Assembly: GCF_046524175.1 (NCBI RefSeq)
Contig: NZ_JBEFZF010000006.1
Coordinates: 62,001 to 126,000, forward strand
DNA: 64,000 nt
DNA from: Spongiivirga sp046524175
GTDB lineage: Bacteria > Bacteroidota > Bacteroidia > Flavobacteriales > Flavobacteriaceae
Direction: 5' to 3'
Of this stretch, positions 1 through 9,207 are shown piece by piece (the first letter of the stretch is position 1; every line of letters starts with the position of its first letter). The position numbers and the translations under genes were made by a program. The notes under the pieces were generated by a model. It ran no database searches and was not told the origin of the DNA. It worked only from the letters and a program-made list of their open reading frames with translations.

Positions 1-651
1 TCGCTTGAGTCCAAACTAATACGATATTCTGATAGTACCTCAACTCAAATTGTAGTTGTTGTCATTCCATCTACCAAAGGTGAAAACATTAATTATCTAG
101 GTGCACAATGGGGACAAAAATGGGGAATTGGACGCGAAAAAGAAGATAATGGAATTCTCATGTTGCTGGCTAGAGAGGACCGTCGTATAGCGATTAGCAC
201 CGGATATGGCATTGAACCTGTTCTTACTGATGCACTATCAAAAAGAATTATTGACCGTATAATTATCCCTCAATTTAAACAGGGTAATTACTATCAAGGT
301 CTAAATAGAGGAACGGATGCGATTTTTGAAGTCCTTACCGGAACTTTTAAAGGAACACCTCAAAGAAGAAGCAAAAATAATATACCAATTGGTCCATTTT
401 TGATCTTTGTTTTCTTTGTGATATTGGTGATACTTTCAAGAATAAATAGCAATAGGGGTGGAAAAGGTGGCACCAGTTCTACTAGCTATGATTTATGGGA
501 TATTATTATACTAAGCAATATGGGACGTGGTGGTTACGGTAGAAGTTCTTCAGGTGGCGGAATCTTTGGTGGGGGATCTAGTGGCGGTGGATTTGGCGGT
601 GGATTTGGTGGAGGAGGCTTCGGTGGTGGTGGAGCTAGCGGAAGTTGGTAA
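1..651 (+). CDS. TPM-domain (YgcG-like) membrane protein, 5' end outside window
   Basis: The frame is open from base 1, so the N-terminus and any signal peptide lie to the left of the window. The visible part matches a TPM (TPM_phosphatase, YgcG/DUF477) domain: a hydrophobic strand IVVVVIPST, a WGIGREKEDNGILML segment, then the RRIAISTGYGIE block typical of the family. A single membrane helix follows (around bases 385-445) and then a Gly/Ser-rich tail of GGGFGGG-type repeats ending in SGSW. In this family the TPM domain is usually exported and held at the membrane by the helix before the Gly-rich tail. Its biochemical role is not settled in general, and nothing here narrows it down. Family assignment is fairly safe. 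Confidence 0.85.
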   Translation, partial: SLESKLIRYSDSTSTQIVVVVIPSTKGENINYLGAQWGQKWGIGREKEDNGILMLLAREDRRIAISTGYGIEPVLTDALSKRIIDRIIIPQFKQGNYYQGLNRGTDAIFEVLTGTFKGTPQRRSKNNIPIGPFLIFVFFVILVILSRINSNRGGKGGTSSTSYDLWDIIILSNMGRGGYGRSSSGGGIFGGGSSGGGFGGGFGGGGFGGGGASGSW

Positions 652-962
652 GCTAAGTCGATATAGATTCCTTGAACTTCAAAAATTTTCCAATGTAACT
701 AAATCAAAAGAGTGTATCCCGCTGCTATTTCCGCAAATATTTTCCATGTTTTAACATCCGATTGACAATTCTCGTATCAGAGACATTTAATTCAGATTGC
801 TCTTTATTATAAGCTGAAACCAAATTATTCGTATTACCCTCCTCTTTCCTTAACTATATATTATTTCACAAAAATATTCTTAATTTATCTTTATGTAAAG
901 ATAAATTGTATATATTAGCAATATATCTTGATATAAAGATAATTTTAAATAACACGCTAATT
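652..962. other. Gene-poor intergenic stretch
   Basis: These 311 bases lie between the TPM-domain gene and the next lipoprotein gene. The right half is very AT-rich and presumably carries the promoter of the gene starting at 963, but no clear TTG/TAnnTTTG pair stands out. On the minus strand a short open frame (725-823, stop TAG at 725-727) reads as a plausible hydrophilic peptide ending in HGKYLRK. It is too short and unsupported to call a gene. Confidence 0.5.
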
Positions 963-1895
963 ATGAAAAATATAACCTTGCAGTCTTTGATAGTATTAGC
1001 GCTTATACTATTGAGCGTCTTATCTTGTGATCAAAACATTAGTAAGCCAAAGTCAAAAGAAAAAATAGATACTCAGGAGCCTAGTAACTATGCCCCTACT
1101 ACTTTCACTAAAGACACTACTAAACTCTGGATGGCTGAAGGAAATATTGAAAATGATACGGTTTTAATTATGGGAGATGGCGGCCCCAAAAATCAATTAG
1201 ACTATGCATACAACGGTAAAATAGCCTGGAGTTATCTTAATAATTTTAAAAACTATTACTTTGTTAGCCTTCATCAATCGACTACATATAACCTGGAGAT
1301 ATTTAATTGGAAAAAATCTTTTGATCTTGAAGATGGGATAAAAGAAATTAACAACTCTACTGAAATGATGTATCGGGCCATTAAATATTTCAAAGATCGA
1401 GATAAATATGTTGTAGTAGTTGGTCATTCTTACAGTGCATTTTTAATTCCTCATTATTTGGCTACCAAGCCATCTCTCGCAGATAAATATTTTATGCTAA
1501 ATGGACGATTAAATGCCGACTCGCTTCAAACGTACTATCAGTTAAAGGGATTTAATTCAAAATTTAAATCAGATGGTATAACATTACAAGAACCGGACAC
1601 TACCCGTGGTAAAAACCCCTTTAGAACCGAACGGTATTTTAAAATAAGACGTGCAAGTGAAATGTTAAAGGCTGGTTTAGGAATTAGAAAGTTTACTGAA
1701 GAACTTGCTGATAAAAATATTTCTAACCTCGTAGTCTGTTATGGTAAAAGGGACCAGAATGTGGGGGCGTTAAACGAAGAGGAAATCTCTTTTCTAAAAT
1801 CGAAAAAAGTAAAAATTATTGCAATCGATACTGATCATTACGGAGTAACAAGACCAATTATCGAATGGTTAGACGAAGGAACCATTACATTTTAA
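963..1895 (+). CDS. Lipoprotein with alpha/beta-hydrolase-like GHSYS motif
   Basis: I start at 963 rather than the upstream ATG at 906. From 963 the protein begins with a clean lipoprotein signal peptide (Lys, a hydrophobic core, then LSVLSC with the lipobox Cys at residue 21), whereas the longer form buries it. About 310 residues. The sequence VVVVGHSYSAF after a hydrophobic strand looks like an alpha/beta-hydrolase nucleophile elbow (G-x-S-x-S instead of G-x-S-x-G), and a late DTDHYG segment could supply the catalytic Asp/His. A membrane-attached esterase- or peptidase-like role is inferred only. The closest family is not recognised. It stands alone, upstream of the convergent proteorhodopsin gene. 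Confidence 0.7.
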   Translation: MKNITLQSLIVLALILLSVLSCDQNISKPKSKEKIDTQEPSNYAPTTFTKDTTKLWMAEGNIENDTVLIMGDGGPKNQLDYAYNGKIAWSYLNNFKNYYFVSLHQSTTYNLEIFNWKKSFDLEDGIKEINNSTEMMYRAIKYFKDRDKYVVVVGHSYSAFLIPHYLATKPSLADKYFMLNGRLNADSLQTYYQLKGFNSKFKSDGITLQEPDTTRGKNPFRTERYFKIRRASEMLKAGLGIRKFTEELADKNISNLVVCYGKRDQNVGALNEEEISFLKSKKVKIIAIDTDHYGVTRPIIEWLDEGTITF

Positions 1896-2001
1896 ATCGG
1901 CTGGAAAAGTCCTATTAACATATACTTCATATTAGTATAATATCGCGCTACCAACCCTAATATCAATAGAGTCAATTACTTTAATTAGGAGCCTCGTAAC
2001 T

Positions 2002-2035
2002 AAAAAAGGAATTGTCTTGAGAAGACAATTCCTTT
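2002..2035 (-). terminator. Rho-independent terminator of proteorhodopsin
   Basis: A perfect 14-bp stem (2005-2018 with 2022-2035) closes a 3-base loop. Read on the minus strand it is followed by a T-run (CCTTTTTTAG), about 30 bases after the proteorhodopsin stop codon. The gene converging from the left ends at 1895, so the minus-strand use is the likely one, although the stem is symmetric. Confidence 0.8.
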
Positions 2036-2064
2036 CTAACCAACTAACTAAACAGGATATTGGA

Positions 2065-2805
2065 TTACGCCGCTTGCGAATTATGTGAAGAAGCAGAAAC
2101 AGCTAGGTTGTAAACAACCAAACCAAATCCAATTTTATTGATAGCATCACCAATATTATAAACAACATCAAGCGATAAGCCTCCAAAAATACCTTCGTAC
2201 CAACCAGGTGTACCCGCCATATAGCCCAACGGATAGATTGCCCAGCCAACTAAAACAAACCAGCACAAGGTTTTATGAGCTGAAAGTACAGCACCACCAG
2301 CCTCTTGAGCCAATTTTTTTGCTTTACCTAACCAAATGTCATAAACAATAACGAAGTAAGCGATACCAGATACTAGACCCCAAAGCCATGCGTTGTCACG
2401 ATCTACAGCTTCTCCTATATAACCAGTAACCAACATAATTACTGATAAGAAAATCAATCGCCACATGAGAGTCTTTTTTGCCCCAGCAACTTTAAGAATT
2501 AAGTAAAACTCAACGCACATTAACGGTACTGTTAATATCCAGTCTACATACCTGAAAAAGGTAGGTGACTCAGCATTTACAGCCCAGTAGTCGCGCATGT
2601 ACCAGTAATGTACAGCCGCAATAAATGTGATAAGCCCCGATACTAAGATCGAAGTTCTCCATTTCCTATCGTATGAGTTCATTGAAAAGAAGAAAAATAC
2701 CGAAGCGGCCATCATAGCCATACATCCTACGAAGAATGTGAAACCTACATAGTCATTGCTAGCCATTTTGCTAACAAGTCCCATTGTACTACTAAACATT
2801 TCCAT
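2065..2805 (-). CDS. Proteorhodopsin, light-driven proton pump (green-tuned)
   Basis: A seven-helix retinal protein of 246 residues. The helix-C motif RYVDWILTVP holds the Schiff-base counterion/acceptor Asp88, then Thr92 and the donor carboxylate Glu99, which is the DTE pattern of proton-pumping proteorhodopsins (Asp97/Thr101/Glu108 in the reference numbering). His66 in AAVHYW matches the conserved His that pairs with the acceptor Asp. The retinal-binding Lys is Lys224 in DAINKIGFG. The residue at the spectral-tuning position (reference 105) is Met96, as usual in flavobacterial green-absorbing forms. It would pump protons out across the inner membrane in light. The divergent neighbour blh supplies the chromophore. 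A strong terminator follows. Confidence 0.97.
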   Translation of the reverse strand: MEMFSSTMGLVSKMASNDYVGFTFFVGCMAMMAASVFFFFSMNSYDRKWRTSILVSGLITFIAAVHYWYMRDYWAVNAESPTFFRYVDWILTVPLMCVEFYLILKVAGAKKTLMWRLIFLSVIMLVTGYIGEAVDRDNAWLWGLVSGIAYFVIVYDIWLGKAKKLAQEAGGAVLSAHKTLCWFVLVGWAIYPLGYMAGTPGWYEGIFGGLSLDVVYNIGDAINKIGFGLVVYNLAVSASSHNSQAA

Positions 2806-2862
2806 AATAAATTTGTGTTTTAAGAATTTTGTTCAGCTAAAATTACAAAAGATTAAACAAAT

Positions 2863-3828
2863 ATGTTTAACTTTATGCATATTTTTTTAAACAAAATTGA
2901 ATTTATGAGGAGCAATTTTGAGAAAATGATGAATTTAACCTTGGTTTCTACCTTCTTCTGTTTGTGGTTTACTGTTAACTTTGAGGAACAAATCGAGCAA
3001 ACTGTTGCTTTTGCTTTAATACTATCATTTGGAATCTTACATGGAGCAAATGACTTTAAACTACTTAGAAAAAGTTTCAGTAAATCATCATCAAAAAAAC
3101 CCGGATCGATTCTTTTTATATATATCACCATCGTACTACTGGGTGCAATATTGTTCTATTATCTACCCGCGATCGCGCTTATAACTTTCATATTGTTTAG
3201 TGCCTATCACTTTGGAGAACAACATTGGGAACATCAATTTAAAGGAAAAAAAGCTATAAGACACCTTGTATATGGCTTTCACGGCCTGGTAGTTTTAGGA
3301 ATGTTATTTATAACCAATCAGGACGAAGTACTGATCATAGTAGCCAATCTTACTACCCATAACATACCTGCATTATATATAGGACTTCTTTTTACTATGA
3401 GCGCTATTCTATTTGTAATCAGCGTGGGATATGCAATTTATACAGACAGTACAAATACTATTATTATTAAGGAGTTATTTTATCTGTTCGTCTTTTTTAT
3501 CGTTTTCAAACTGGCATCCTTAATATGGGCGTTTTGTATTTACTTTGTTTTATGGCACAGTATACCATCATTATTTGAGCAAGTTAAATATCTATATGGT
3601 GATTTCAATCATAAAACTGTACTGCAATATTTAAAGTCGTCTTTCGCTTATTGGTTGGTCTCAATTATAGGGCTACTATTGATTTATTATTTTTTAAAAG
3701 ATTCACAGCTCCTATTTCTGTCTGTGTTCTTTGCATTTTTGGCAGCAATTACCTTTCCTCATGTCATCGTTATGTTTAGGTTGCATGATGAAAACAAAAG
3801 TGAAAAAGGCAGTAATCTTAAGAGTTAA
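2863..3828 (+). CDS. blh: Brp/Blh-family beta-carotene 15,15'-dioxygenase
   Basis: A multi-pass membrane protein that cleaves beta-carotene into two retinals, the chromophore of the adjacent proteorhodopsin. The family's conserved His motifs are all visible: GILHGANDF, SAYHFGEQHWEH, YGFHG, LWHSIPS and a C-terminal FPHVIVMFRLH. These His residues would coordinate the iron. Length (321 residues from this ATG) is slightly long for the family. A start at 2905 (MRSNFEKMM) is also possible and would leave about 100 bases between the two divergent genes instead of 57. The head-to-head arrangement with proteorhodopsin implies co-regulation. No lycopene cyclase or other crt gene lies in the window. 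Confidence 0.93.
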   Translation: MFNFMHIFLNKIEFMRSNFEKMMNLTLVSTFFCLWFTVNFEEQIEQTVAFALILSFGILHGANDFKLLRKSFSKSSSKKPGSILFIYITIVLLGAILFYYLPAIALITFILFSAYHFGEQHWEHQFKGKKAIRHLVYGFHGLVVLGMLFITNQDEVLIIVANLTTHNIPALYIGLLFTMSAILFVISVGYAIYTDSTNTIIIKELFYLFVFFIVFKLASLIWAFCIYFVLWHSIPSLFEQVKYLYGDFNHKTVLQYLKSSFAYWLVSIIGLLLIYYFLKDSQLLFLSVFFAFLAAITFPHVIVMFRLHDENKSEKGSNLKS

Positions 3829-3844
3829 ACACTACTGGAAACTT

Positions 3845-4270
3845 TTATTTTCCTTTTCTCATTTCGCGAATCCTCATCGGCATTTTATCTATACTTGCAA
3901 AAATACGCGCTGGCAGAACACCAAAAGGTTCAGACATTTTTATACGTGTATCTTTTCCTATTAAGATAATCCCATTAAAGGTTTTTGATAAGTTATAAGC
4001 TTTTCTAACTGACGCTTCATCAACTTGATACTCTTTTCCTCGTTTATGATTAACAAGACGACCTTCTTCTAAGGTAAAAAGAACAATATCTCGTTCTCTC
4101 ATTTCCTTTTTGTAATCATTAAAAGAATTCAGTTGCCCGTTGTAGTCTGATGCTTTAACGCTTTTAGTAATCAGCACGATTAAGCGTTTTCCTTTTTGGT
4201 ATTGCAGTAAAGGATTCATGTCTTGAGCTTGCAGGCTCAAACAAAAACAAAAGATTAATATATATTTCAT
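3845..4270 (-). CDS. DUF4174 exported protein
   Basis: A 141-residue protein with a short signal peptide (MKYILIFCFCLSLQAQ) and then a DUF4174 domain: it begins with a PLLQYQKGKRLIVL segment, continues with an FTLEEG strand and ends with the NGIILIGKDTRIK hairpin. DUF4174 has a thioredoxin-like predicted fold, but no redox CxxC is present here, so a redox role is not supported. Its stop lies 16 bases from that of blh (convergent). Function unknown. Confidence 0.8.
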   Translation of the reverse strand: MKYILIFCFCLSLQAQDMNPLLQYQKGKRLIVLITKSVKASDYNGQLNSFNDYKKEMRERDIVLFTLEEGRLVNHKRGKEYQVDEASVRKAYNLSKTFNGIILIGKDTRIKMSEPFGVLPARIFASIDKMPMRIREMRKGK

Positions 4271-4335
4271 AACTAAAATTACGCAAAAAACATACCAATC
4301 GATAAACTCACATCTATTTACAAAATTGCAGTAAC

Positions 4336-5637
4336 CTATTTCTTGCGCATATAAACATCTATTGGCACCCCATGGAAATCAAAATGTTCGCGAAGTTGAT
4401 TTTCAAGAAATCGTTTATAGGGATCTTTCACATATTGAGGTAGATTACAGAAAAAAGCAAATTGTGGCTGTTTTGTTGGAAGCTGTGTAATGAACTTAAT
4501 TTTTACATACTTACCCTTGTACGCCGGCGGTGGTCTGTTTTCTATTATAGGAAGTAGCGTATCATTTAATTTACTGGTGGCAATTCTTTTTGACCGGTTC
4601 TTATAAACTTCAACCGCGGTTTCTATCGCTTTAAAAATTCGCTGTTTGGTCAAAGCTGAAATAAACACGATAGGAATATCAGTAAATGGCTCGCACTGCT
4701 TTCTGATTGTTTTTTCAAAGTCTTTTGTGGTATGATTATCTTTTTCTACCAAATCCCATTTATTCACCAAGATCACAATACCCTTGCGGTTTCGTTGAGC
4801 CAGCCAAAATATATTTTGAACCTGACCGTCAAAACCTCTTGTAGCGTCAAGCACCAATAGGCATACATCAGCATACTCTATAGCCCTAATGCTTCGCATT
4901 ACCGAATAAAATTCAAGATCCTCTTTTACTTTACTCTTACGTCGAATTCCTGCGGTGTCTACGAGCTTAAAATCGAATCCAAAACGATTATATTTGGTGT
5001 CAATGCTATCTCTAGTAGTGCCAGCAATATTAGTAACCACAAAACGATCTTGACCAATTAGTGCATTAATGAAAGATGATTTTCCCGCATTGGGTCTACC
5101 CACCACCGCAAAACGTGGTAATTCTTCATCATCTTCTTCCTGTGTCTCAGGCAGTTTTTCCACAAGCGCATCAAGCAAATCACCTGTACCACTACCGTTG
5201 GTGCTGGCAATGGTATAATAGTCTCCAAGTCCCAAGTTGTAAAACTCAACTGCATCCGAAGCTCTCTTACTATTGTCAACCTTGTTTACTGCTAAAAAAA
5301 CAGGCTTTTTAGCCTTACGCAATAAGTTGGCAACATCTTCATCCATTCCAGTAATACCCGTTTCAACATCGACCATGAAAATGATTACATCCGCTTCGTC
5401 GATAGCTAACTCTACCTGTTTGTCAATTTCTTCTTCAAATTCATCATCAGACCCCACCACATAGCCGCCGGTATCAATCAGTGTAAATTCCTTCCCATTC
5501 CAATCAGATTTACCATAATGTCTGTCTCTCGTAACACCACTAACTGAATCAACAATCGCTTCGCGACGTTGAATCAACCGATTGAAAAGTGTCGACTTTC
5601 CTACATTAGGTCTTCCTACGATTGCTACAATACTCAT
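4336..5637 (-). CDS. der: Ribosome-assembly GTPase Der (EngA)
   Basis: This has the double-G-domain architecture unique to Der. The first P-loop GRPNVGKST is at residues 8-16 with switch DTGG at about 55-58 and NKVD at about 118-121. The second P-loop GRPNAGKSS starts at residue 180, with DTAG and NKWD following. The C-terminal KH-like domain ends in a basic MRKK tail. The total of 433 residues is normal for the family. Der acts in 50S subunit maturation. The start MSIVAIVGRP is unambiguous. It is monocistronic here. Confidence 0.98.
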   Translation of the reverse strand: MSIVAIVGRPNVGKSTLFNRLIQRREAIVDSVSGVTRDRHYGKSDWNGKEFTLIDTGGYVVGSDDEFEEEIDKQVELAIDEADVIIFMVDVETGITGMDEDVANLLRKAKKPVFLAVNKVDNSKRASDAVEFYNLGLGDYYTIASTNGSGTGDLLDALVEKLPETQEEDDEELPRFAVVGRPNAGKSSFINALIGQDRFVVTNIAGTTRDSIDTKYNRFGFDFKLVDTAGIRRKSKVKEDLEFYSVMRSIRAIEYADVCLLVLDATRGFDGQVQNIFWLAQRNRKGIVILVNKWDLVEKDNHTTKDFEKTIRKQCEPFTDIPIVFISALTKQRIFKAIETAVEVYKNRSKRIATSKLNDTLLPIIENRPPPAYKGKYVKIKFITQLPTKQPQFAFFCNLPQYVKDPYKRFLENQLREHFDFHGVPIDVYMRKK

Positions 5638-5791
5638 TTATCGTGAATTTAGCCGCAAAGATAGTTGAAACAATTGAAGGAAGATAGAAGAAGTAAACAG
5701 GAATTTGTCAGTATTAGAATATGATAAAAGTCAACATTGGTTTTAAAAATTGTCCTTATTTTCAGAACTGCTTTATCAATTGCATATACAA

Positions 5792-6295
5792 ATGCTAAAT
5801 AACGAAATTGTACTTAGGCCTAGATTCCAGCTGGATTTTGAAGAGTCTAATGAAAAGCTGCTTCAGATTTTCGAAAGTAATTATGATTCAGATAATCGCT
5901 TTTTGGTAAAGCGCGTTGATGACCATGTATTTATTAAAATGAATGAAAATGAGGCTCATTTTTGGTCGCCACAACTTCACCTAGAGATCAATGCTACCGA
6001 TGAAGGTTCTTCTAAATTGTATGGTCTTTTTGGGCCGAACCCTACCCTATGGACATTTTTTATTTTTCTTCACTTTGGCATAGGTACCATATTCATCATT
6101 TTTGGTATTTGGGCATATAGTAATTGGAGTTTAAACATTTCATATATACCACAAATAACTTTGTGCATGTTGATGGTACTTCTATGGATTATATTGTATG
6201 TTTTTGGTAGAATAGGAAAATCAAAAGGAAAAGAACAAATGCAATTACTTTATGATTTTATGATGCAAAAACTTCGTAATGAACATATTAAGTAG
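5792..6295 (+). CDS. Small membrane protein of unknown function
   Basis: About 167 residues from the ATG at 5792. A TTG at 5750 would add 14 residues and cannot be excluded. The first ~85 residues are soluble and acidic (an LRPRFQLDF strand and a LQIFES helix). Two membrane helices follow (LWTFFIFLHFGIGTIFII and a CMLMVLLWIILY segment) and then a basic cytosolic C-terminal helix. No enzymatic motif is seen and no family is recognised. It lies between two minus-strand genes with no operon partner. Confidence 0.7.
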   Translation: MLNNEIVLRPRFQLDFEESNEKLLQIFESNYDSDNRFLVKRVDDHVFIKMNENEAHFWSPQLHLEINATDEGSSKLYGLFGPNPTLWTFFIFLHFGIGTIFIIFGIWAYSNWSLNISYIPQITLCMLMVLLWIILYVFGRIGKSKGKEQMQLLYDFMMQKLRNEHIK

Positions 6296-6336
6296 TAAAA
6301 GTAAAGGCACATATTTTTAACAACATGTGCCTTGGG
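6296..6336 (-). terminator. Probable terminator between convergent genes
   Basis: AAGGCACAT (6304-6312) pairs perfectly with ATGTGCCTT (6325-6333) across a 12-base loop. On the minus strand the stem is followed by TTACTTTTAC, a moderate T-tract, so it best serves the lipoprotein gene whose stop is at 6359. The convergent small membrane gene stops at 6295. Confidence 0.55.
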
Positions 6337-6358
6337 CTTAAATGAGAAGAATAATATA

Positions 6359-7882
6359 TTATTGGTTTTCGTAAATAGTAACTGTACCGCTATCTTCATT
6401 ACTAACCACCAACAATGCTTTTCCGGTAGGACTCTGGTTTGCAGAAATTGCTAGTAAGCCTTCAGGTGCTTCATCTCCAGGACTTGATAAAATTTCAATA
6501 AATGAAGGTGCTAAAGGATCTGTAATATCATAGACCAAAGTTTGATCAGTTCGTTCAAGCCCTACAAATAGAATCCATTTTTTGTTTTTGATGTTCAAAA
6601 CTTCAACACTTTCGGGTTCTGCTCCTTTATCATCACTTCGCTTGTCATTATCATTGAAGCGATCAGGAGTAAGGTCTAAGGTTCTGAGAGCAATGTCATT
6701 TCCGCTATCATATAAAAGACTCCCATCAGGTGACCATATGGAGAATGAACGAGCACCATAATTATAAATTTCATCATAATCCCCATCATCATCTGTATCG
6801 CCTAATGTAGTGGTTACTTTTATTCTTCCAAGGTTTTCCTCCATTAGTAAAACAGCAGCATCAGGGAAAACCGTAGCATCAAGGATAAGATCATCAGCAC
6901 GTTCTTCTTCTGAGAAACCATCATAATCTCTGGCGTCGCCTTCATTTGCAGTAATTATATATTCGGCACCATTAATATTTACATATTCAATTGCATCTGG
7001 CTGATACATACCGTAGAGAGGCCAATTTAAAAGTTCCTTCTTGTCATCTTTATCACTAGCATCGATCTCATTTCCAATGATTGAGTAATCCTTATATCCT
7101 AGGGGATAAATAGCTTCTATTTGTTTGGCTTGTAAATTAACCCTTGCAAGACCGTTATTTTCTTGTAAACTAACCCATGCTGTTTTCGAATCTTTTGATA
7201 TTGTAATGTACTCGGGCTCAACATCAGTAGCAAGATCAGCACCAGGTCCAAATACTCTAAATCCGTTACTTTCTAAAATAGCTTCCTGACTATTAAATGC
7301 ATCAAAAGTAAGATCAGTCACCTGACCTGAGTATACATTAATAATGCTAATAGAACCTTTAGGATCTATGGTATATTCATCATTTGGTTCACCTTCATTT
7401 GCAACAACAATGTAGCGTCCGTTTGGTGAAAACGTAACCATGTCGGGTAAAGCCCCTACATTAAATGTGTTCAATAAAGTTTGCGTTTTTGTACTGAATA
7501 ATAACACAAATCCGGGATCTTGTTTAATAGGAGCTTCAACTGCCACTGCCATAATACTTTTGGCAATTGCAACGCTGTTTGGTGCTCCATAACTTGACAA
7601 GTCTATTGATGGTAACTGTATTGGGTTGTCAATATCTGCAATACTAAATACCGATAGTTCATTAGACTCGACATTAACGGTAAACAATTTTTGATTGATA
7701 ACGTCATAGGCTGTAATCTCCGCAGCACCTTCACCCCCTACTTGAATTGTAGTTCGTACTTCAAAATCTATCGCAAGAGGATCGTTACCTTTCGGACCAC
7801 CGCCACCAAAATCGTCCAAACGGTTACAAGCAAAAACAGCAAACAAAAGGGCAAACGCAAATAATCTGTATAAAATTTTCAT
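6359..7882 (-). CDS. Choice-of-anchor I family lipoprotein (beta-propeller-like)
   Basis: 507 residues with a lipoprotein signal peptide (lipobox FAVFAC, Cys19) followed by a Gly/Asp-rich linker. The body matches the choice-of-anchor I family: AAEITAYD near the N-terminus, repeated propeller-like strands such as PDMVTFSPNGRYIVVANEGE, a SGNDIALRTLDLTPDRFN-type core and the late EPESVEVLNIKNKKWI. Asp-rich loops (DTDDDGDYDE) suggest Ca2+ binding. Related proteins occur with phosphatase annotations, but no catalytic residues are evident here, so the enzymatic role is left open. It is probably surface- or periplasm-facing. Confidence 0.8.
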   Translation of the reverse strand: MKILYRLFAFALLFAVFACNRLDDFGGGGPKGNDPLAIDFEVRTTIQVGGEGAAEITAYDVINQKLFTVNVESNELSVFSIADIDNPIQLPSIDLSSYGAPNSVAIAKSIMAVAVEAPIKQDPGFVLLFSTKTQTLLNTFNVGALPDMVTFSPNGRYIVVANEGEPNDEYTIDPKGSISIINVYSGQVTDLTFDAFNSQEAILESNGFRVFGPGADLATDVEPEYITISKDSKTAWVSLQENNGLARVNLQAKQIEAIYPLGYKDYSIIGNEIDASDKDDKKELLNWPLYGMYQPDAIEYVNINGAEYIITANEGDARDYDGFSEEERADDLILDATVFPDAAVLLMEENLGRIKVTTTLGDTDDDGDYDEIYNYGARSFSIWSPDGSLLYDSGNDIALRTLDLTPDRFNDNDKRSDDKGAEPESVEVLNIKNKKWILFVGLERTDQTLVYDITDPLAPSFIEILSSPGDEAPEGLLAISANQSPTGKALLVVSNEDSGTVTIYENQ

Positions 7883-8006
7883 TAATGGTTGGAGTTAGTT
7901 AACACCCTCAAAGATGAAAACCTTATGTAAACAATATGTTAGTTTAAGTGAAACATATCTGCCCCAAACCATTACACACCGTGAAGAAATTGTTACTTTG
8001 AACAAA

Positions 8007-8891
8007 TCATGATTGGTTATAACCAAAACGCTTTAACTGCTTTTGATTACTGCGCCAATTTTTGTTCACCTTTACATACAATTCTAGGTGAATTTGTTTC
8101 CCGAAAAATTGTTCCAAATCTTTACGAGCCTGCGAACCTACTTTTTTAAGCATGCTACCTTTATGCCCTATGATAATACCCTTTTGTGTTTCGCGTTCAA
8201 CCATGATCACCGACCTAATCTTGATTATTTTATCGTCTTCAACAAACTCTTCCGTATCAACCTCAACGGCATAGGGAATTTCTTTTTTATAGTTCAACAA
8301 TATCTTTTCACGGATTGCTTCATTTACAAAAAACCGTTCTGGTTTGTCTGTTAATTGATCCTTTGGATAGAATGGCGGCGACACTGGCAATAGACTTATT
8401 AATTTTTGGAGCACCTCTTCAACTCCAAAATTTTCAAGTGCTGAGATCGCATAAATCTGAGCATTTGGCACTTTTTCTTGCCAAAGATCAATTTGTGTAT
8501 CAAGGAATTCTTGGTCGGTATTGTCAATTTTGTTGAGCAATAGTAGCACGGGAATTTTGGTAGTAGTGATTTTTTTGAAAAAGGCTTCATCTTTAAGATC
8601 TTTTTCACCTACCTCAACCATATAAACCAGCACATCCGCATCATCAAAAGCCGACTTTACAAACTGCATCATCGATTCTTGTAACTCATAAGCCGGCTTG
8701 ATGATACCTGGAGTATCAGATAAAACCACTTGAAAATTATCTCCGTTCAAAATACCCAATATGCGATGTCGGGTAGTCTGTGCTTTCGATGTAATAATGG
8801 ATAATTTTTCACCCATCAAGGCATTCATCAAGGTTGATTTTCCAACGTTTGGATTGCCAATAATATTTACGAAACCTGCTTTATGCACCAT
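8007..8891 (-). CDS. era: GTPase Era
   Basis: I choose MVHKAGFVNIIG (start 8891) over an upstream in-frame ATG at 8906, because Era proteins begin right before the first beta strand. That gives 294 residues, normal for Era. The P-loop GNPNVGKST is at residues 12-20, with DTPG (switch II) and NKID following. The C-terminal KH RNA-binding domain carries IIGHKGSMLKKVG. Era binds 16S rRNA near its 3' end and acts in 30S assembly. Its partner GTPase Der lies 2.4 kb away on the same strand, though not in one operon. Confidence 0.97.
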   Translation of the reverse strand: MVHKAGFVNIIGNPNVGKSTLMNALMGEKLSIITSKAQTTRHRILGILNGDNFQVVLSDTPGIIKPAYELQESMMQFVKSAFDDADVLVYMVEVGEKDLKDEAFFKKITTTKIPVLLLLNKIDNTDQEFLDTQIDLWQEKVPNAQIYAISALENFGVEEVLQKLISLLPVSPPFYPKDQLTDKPERFFVNEAIREKILLNYKKEIPYAVEVDTEEFVEDDKIIKIRSVIMVERETQKGIIIGHKGSMLKKVGSQARKDLEQFFGKQIHLELYVKVNKNWRSNQKQLKRFGYNQS

Positions 8892-8994
8892 ACGGCAAAA
8901 ATACATTTTATAAATATTTTAGCATTTATCATCCTTAACCACTTGTAAATGTGACGGATAATTTTGTAAATTCACTATATCAAAACTACTAACG

Positions 8995-9162
8995 ATGACT
9001 TTGGATAAAAACAAAGCACGCCGAAAAGAACGATTACTAAAGCGTTATAAAGCGTTGATGAAGGAGGCAATTGCCTTTTCTAGAATCAATCGTGAAATGA
9101 GCGCTCAAAAATCGCAAAATGCGTATCGAATTTTAGACGATATTGAAAATTTGCATGGTTAA
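8995..9162 (+). CDS. Lacal_2735-family small basic protein
   Basis: A 55-residue ORF, short and highly basic. The central pattern, LLKRYKALMKEA, then INREMSAQKS, then a closing helix DDIENL, matches the flavobacterial Lacal_2735 family (helix-rich, K-Y-x-L-x-x-E-A ... N-R-x-x-S ... I-E-x-L). It is predicted to be two amphipathic helices and its function is unknown. It is divergent from era, about 100 bases away. Confidence 0.7.
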   Translation: MTLDKNKARRKERLLKRYKALMKEAIAFSRINREMSAQKSQNAYRILDDIENLHG

Positions 9163-9207
9163 TCGTTACTTCTTTTTCTATCAATAGGGCGCCTAGAAAA
9201 AGGTAGC

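Noticed and set aside
527..754. Open frame overlapping the Gly-rich tail of the TPM-domain gene
   Set aside because: It is the +1 reading of the GGT/GGA-rich repeats (all Val/Glu/Ala), with no start context or family similarity.
725..823. Minus-strand mini-ORF ending in HGKYLRK
   Set aside because: The translation looks coherent, but it is only about 32 residues with a TTG start, and nothing supports expression. It could be a remnant of a longer gene.
8891..8906. Earlier in-frame ATG for era
   Set aside because: It adds MYFCR before the conserved MVHKAGFVNIIG start, which is the usual family start.
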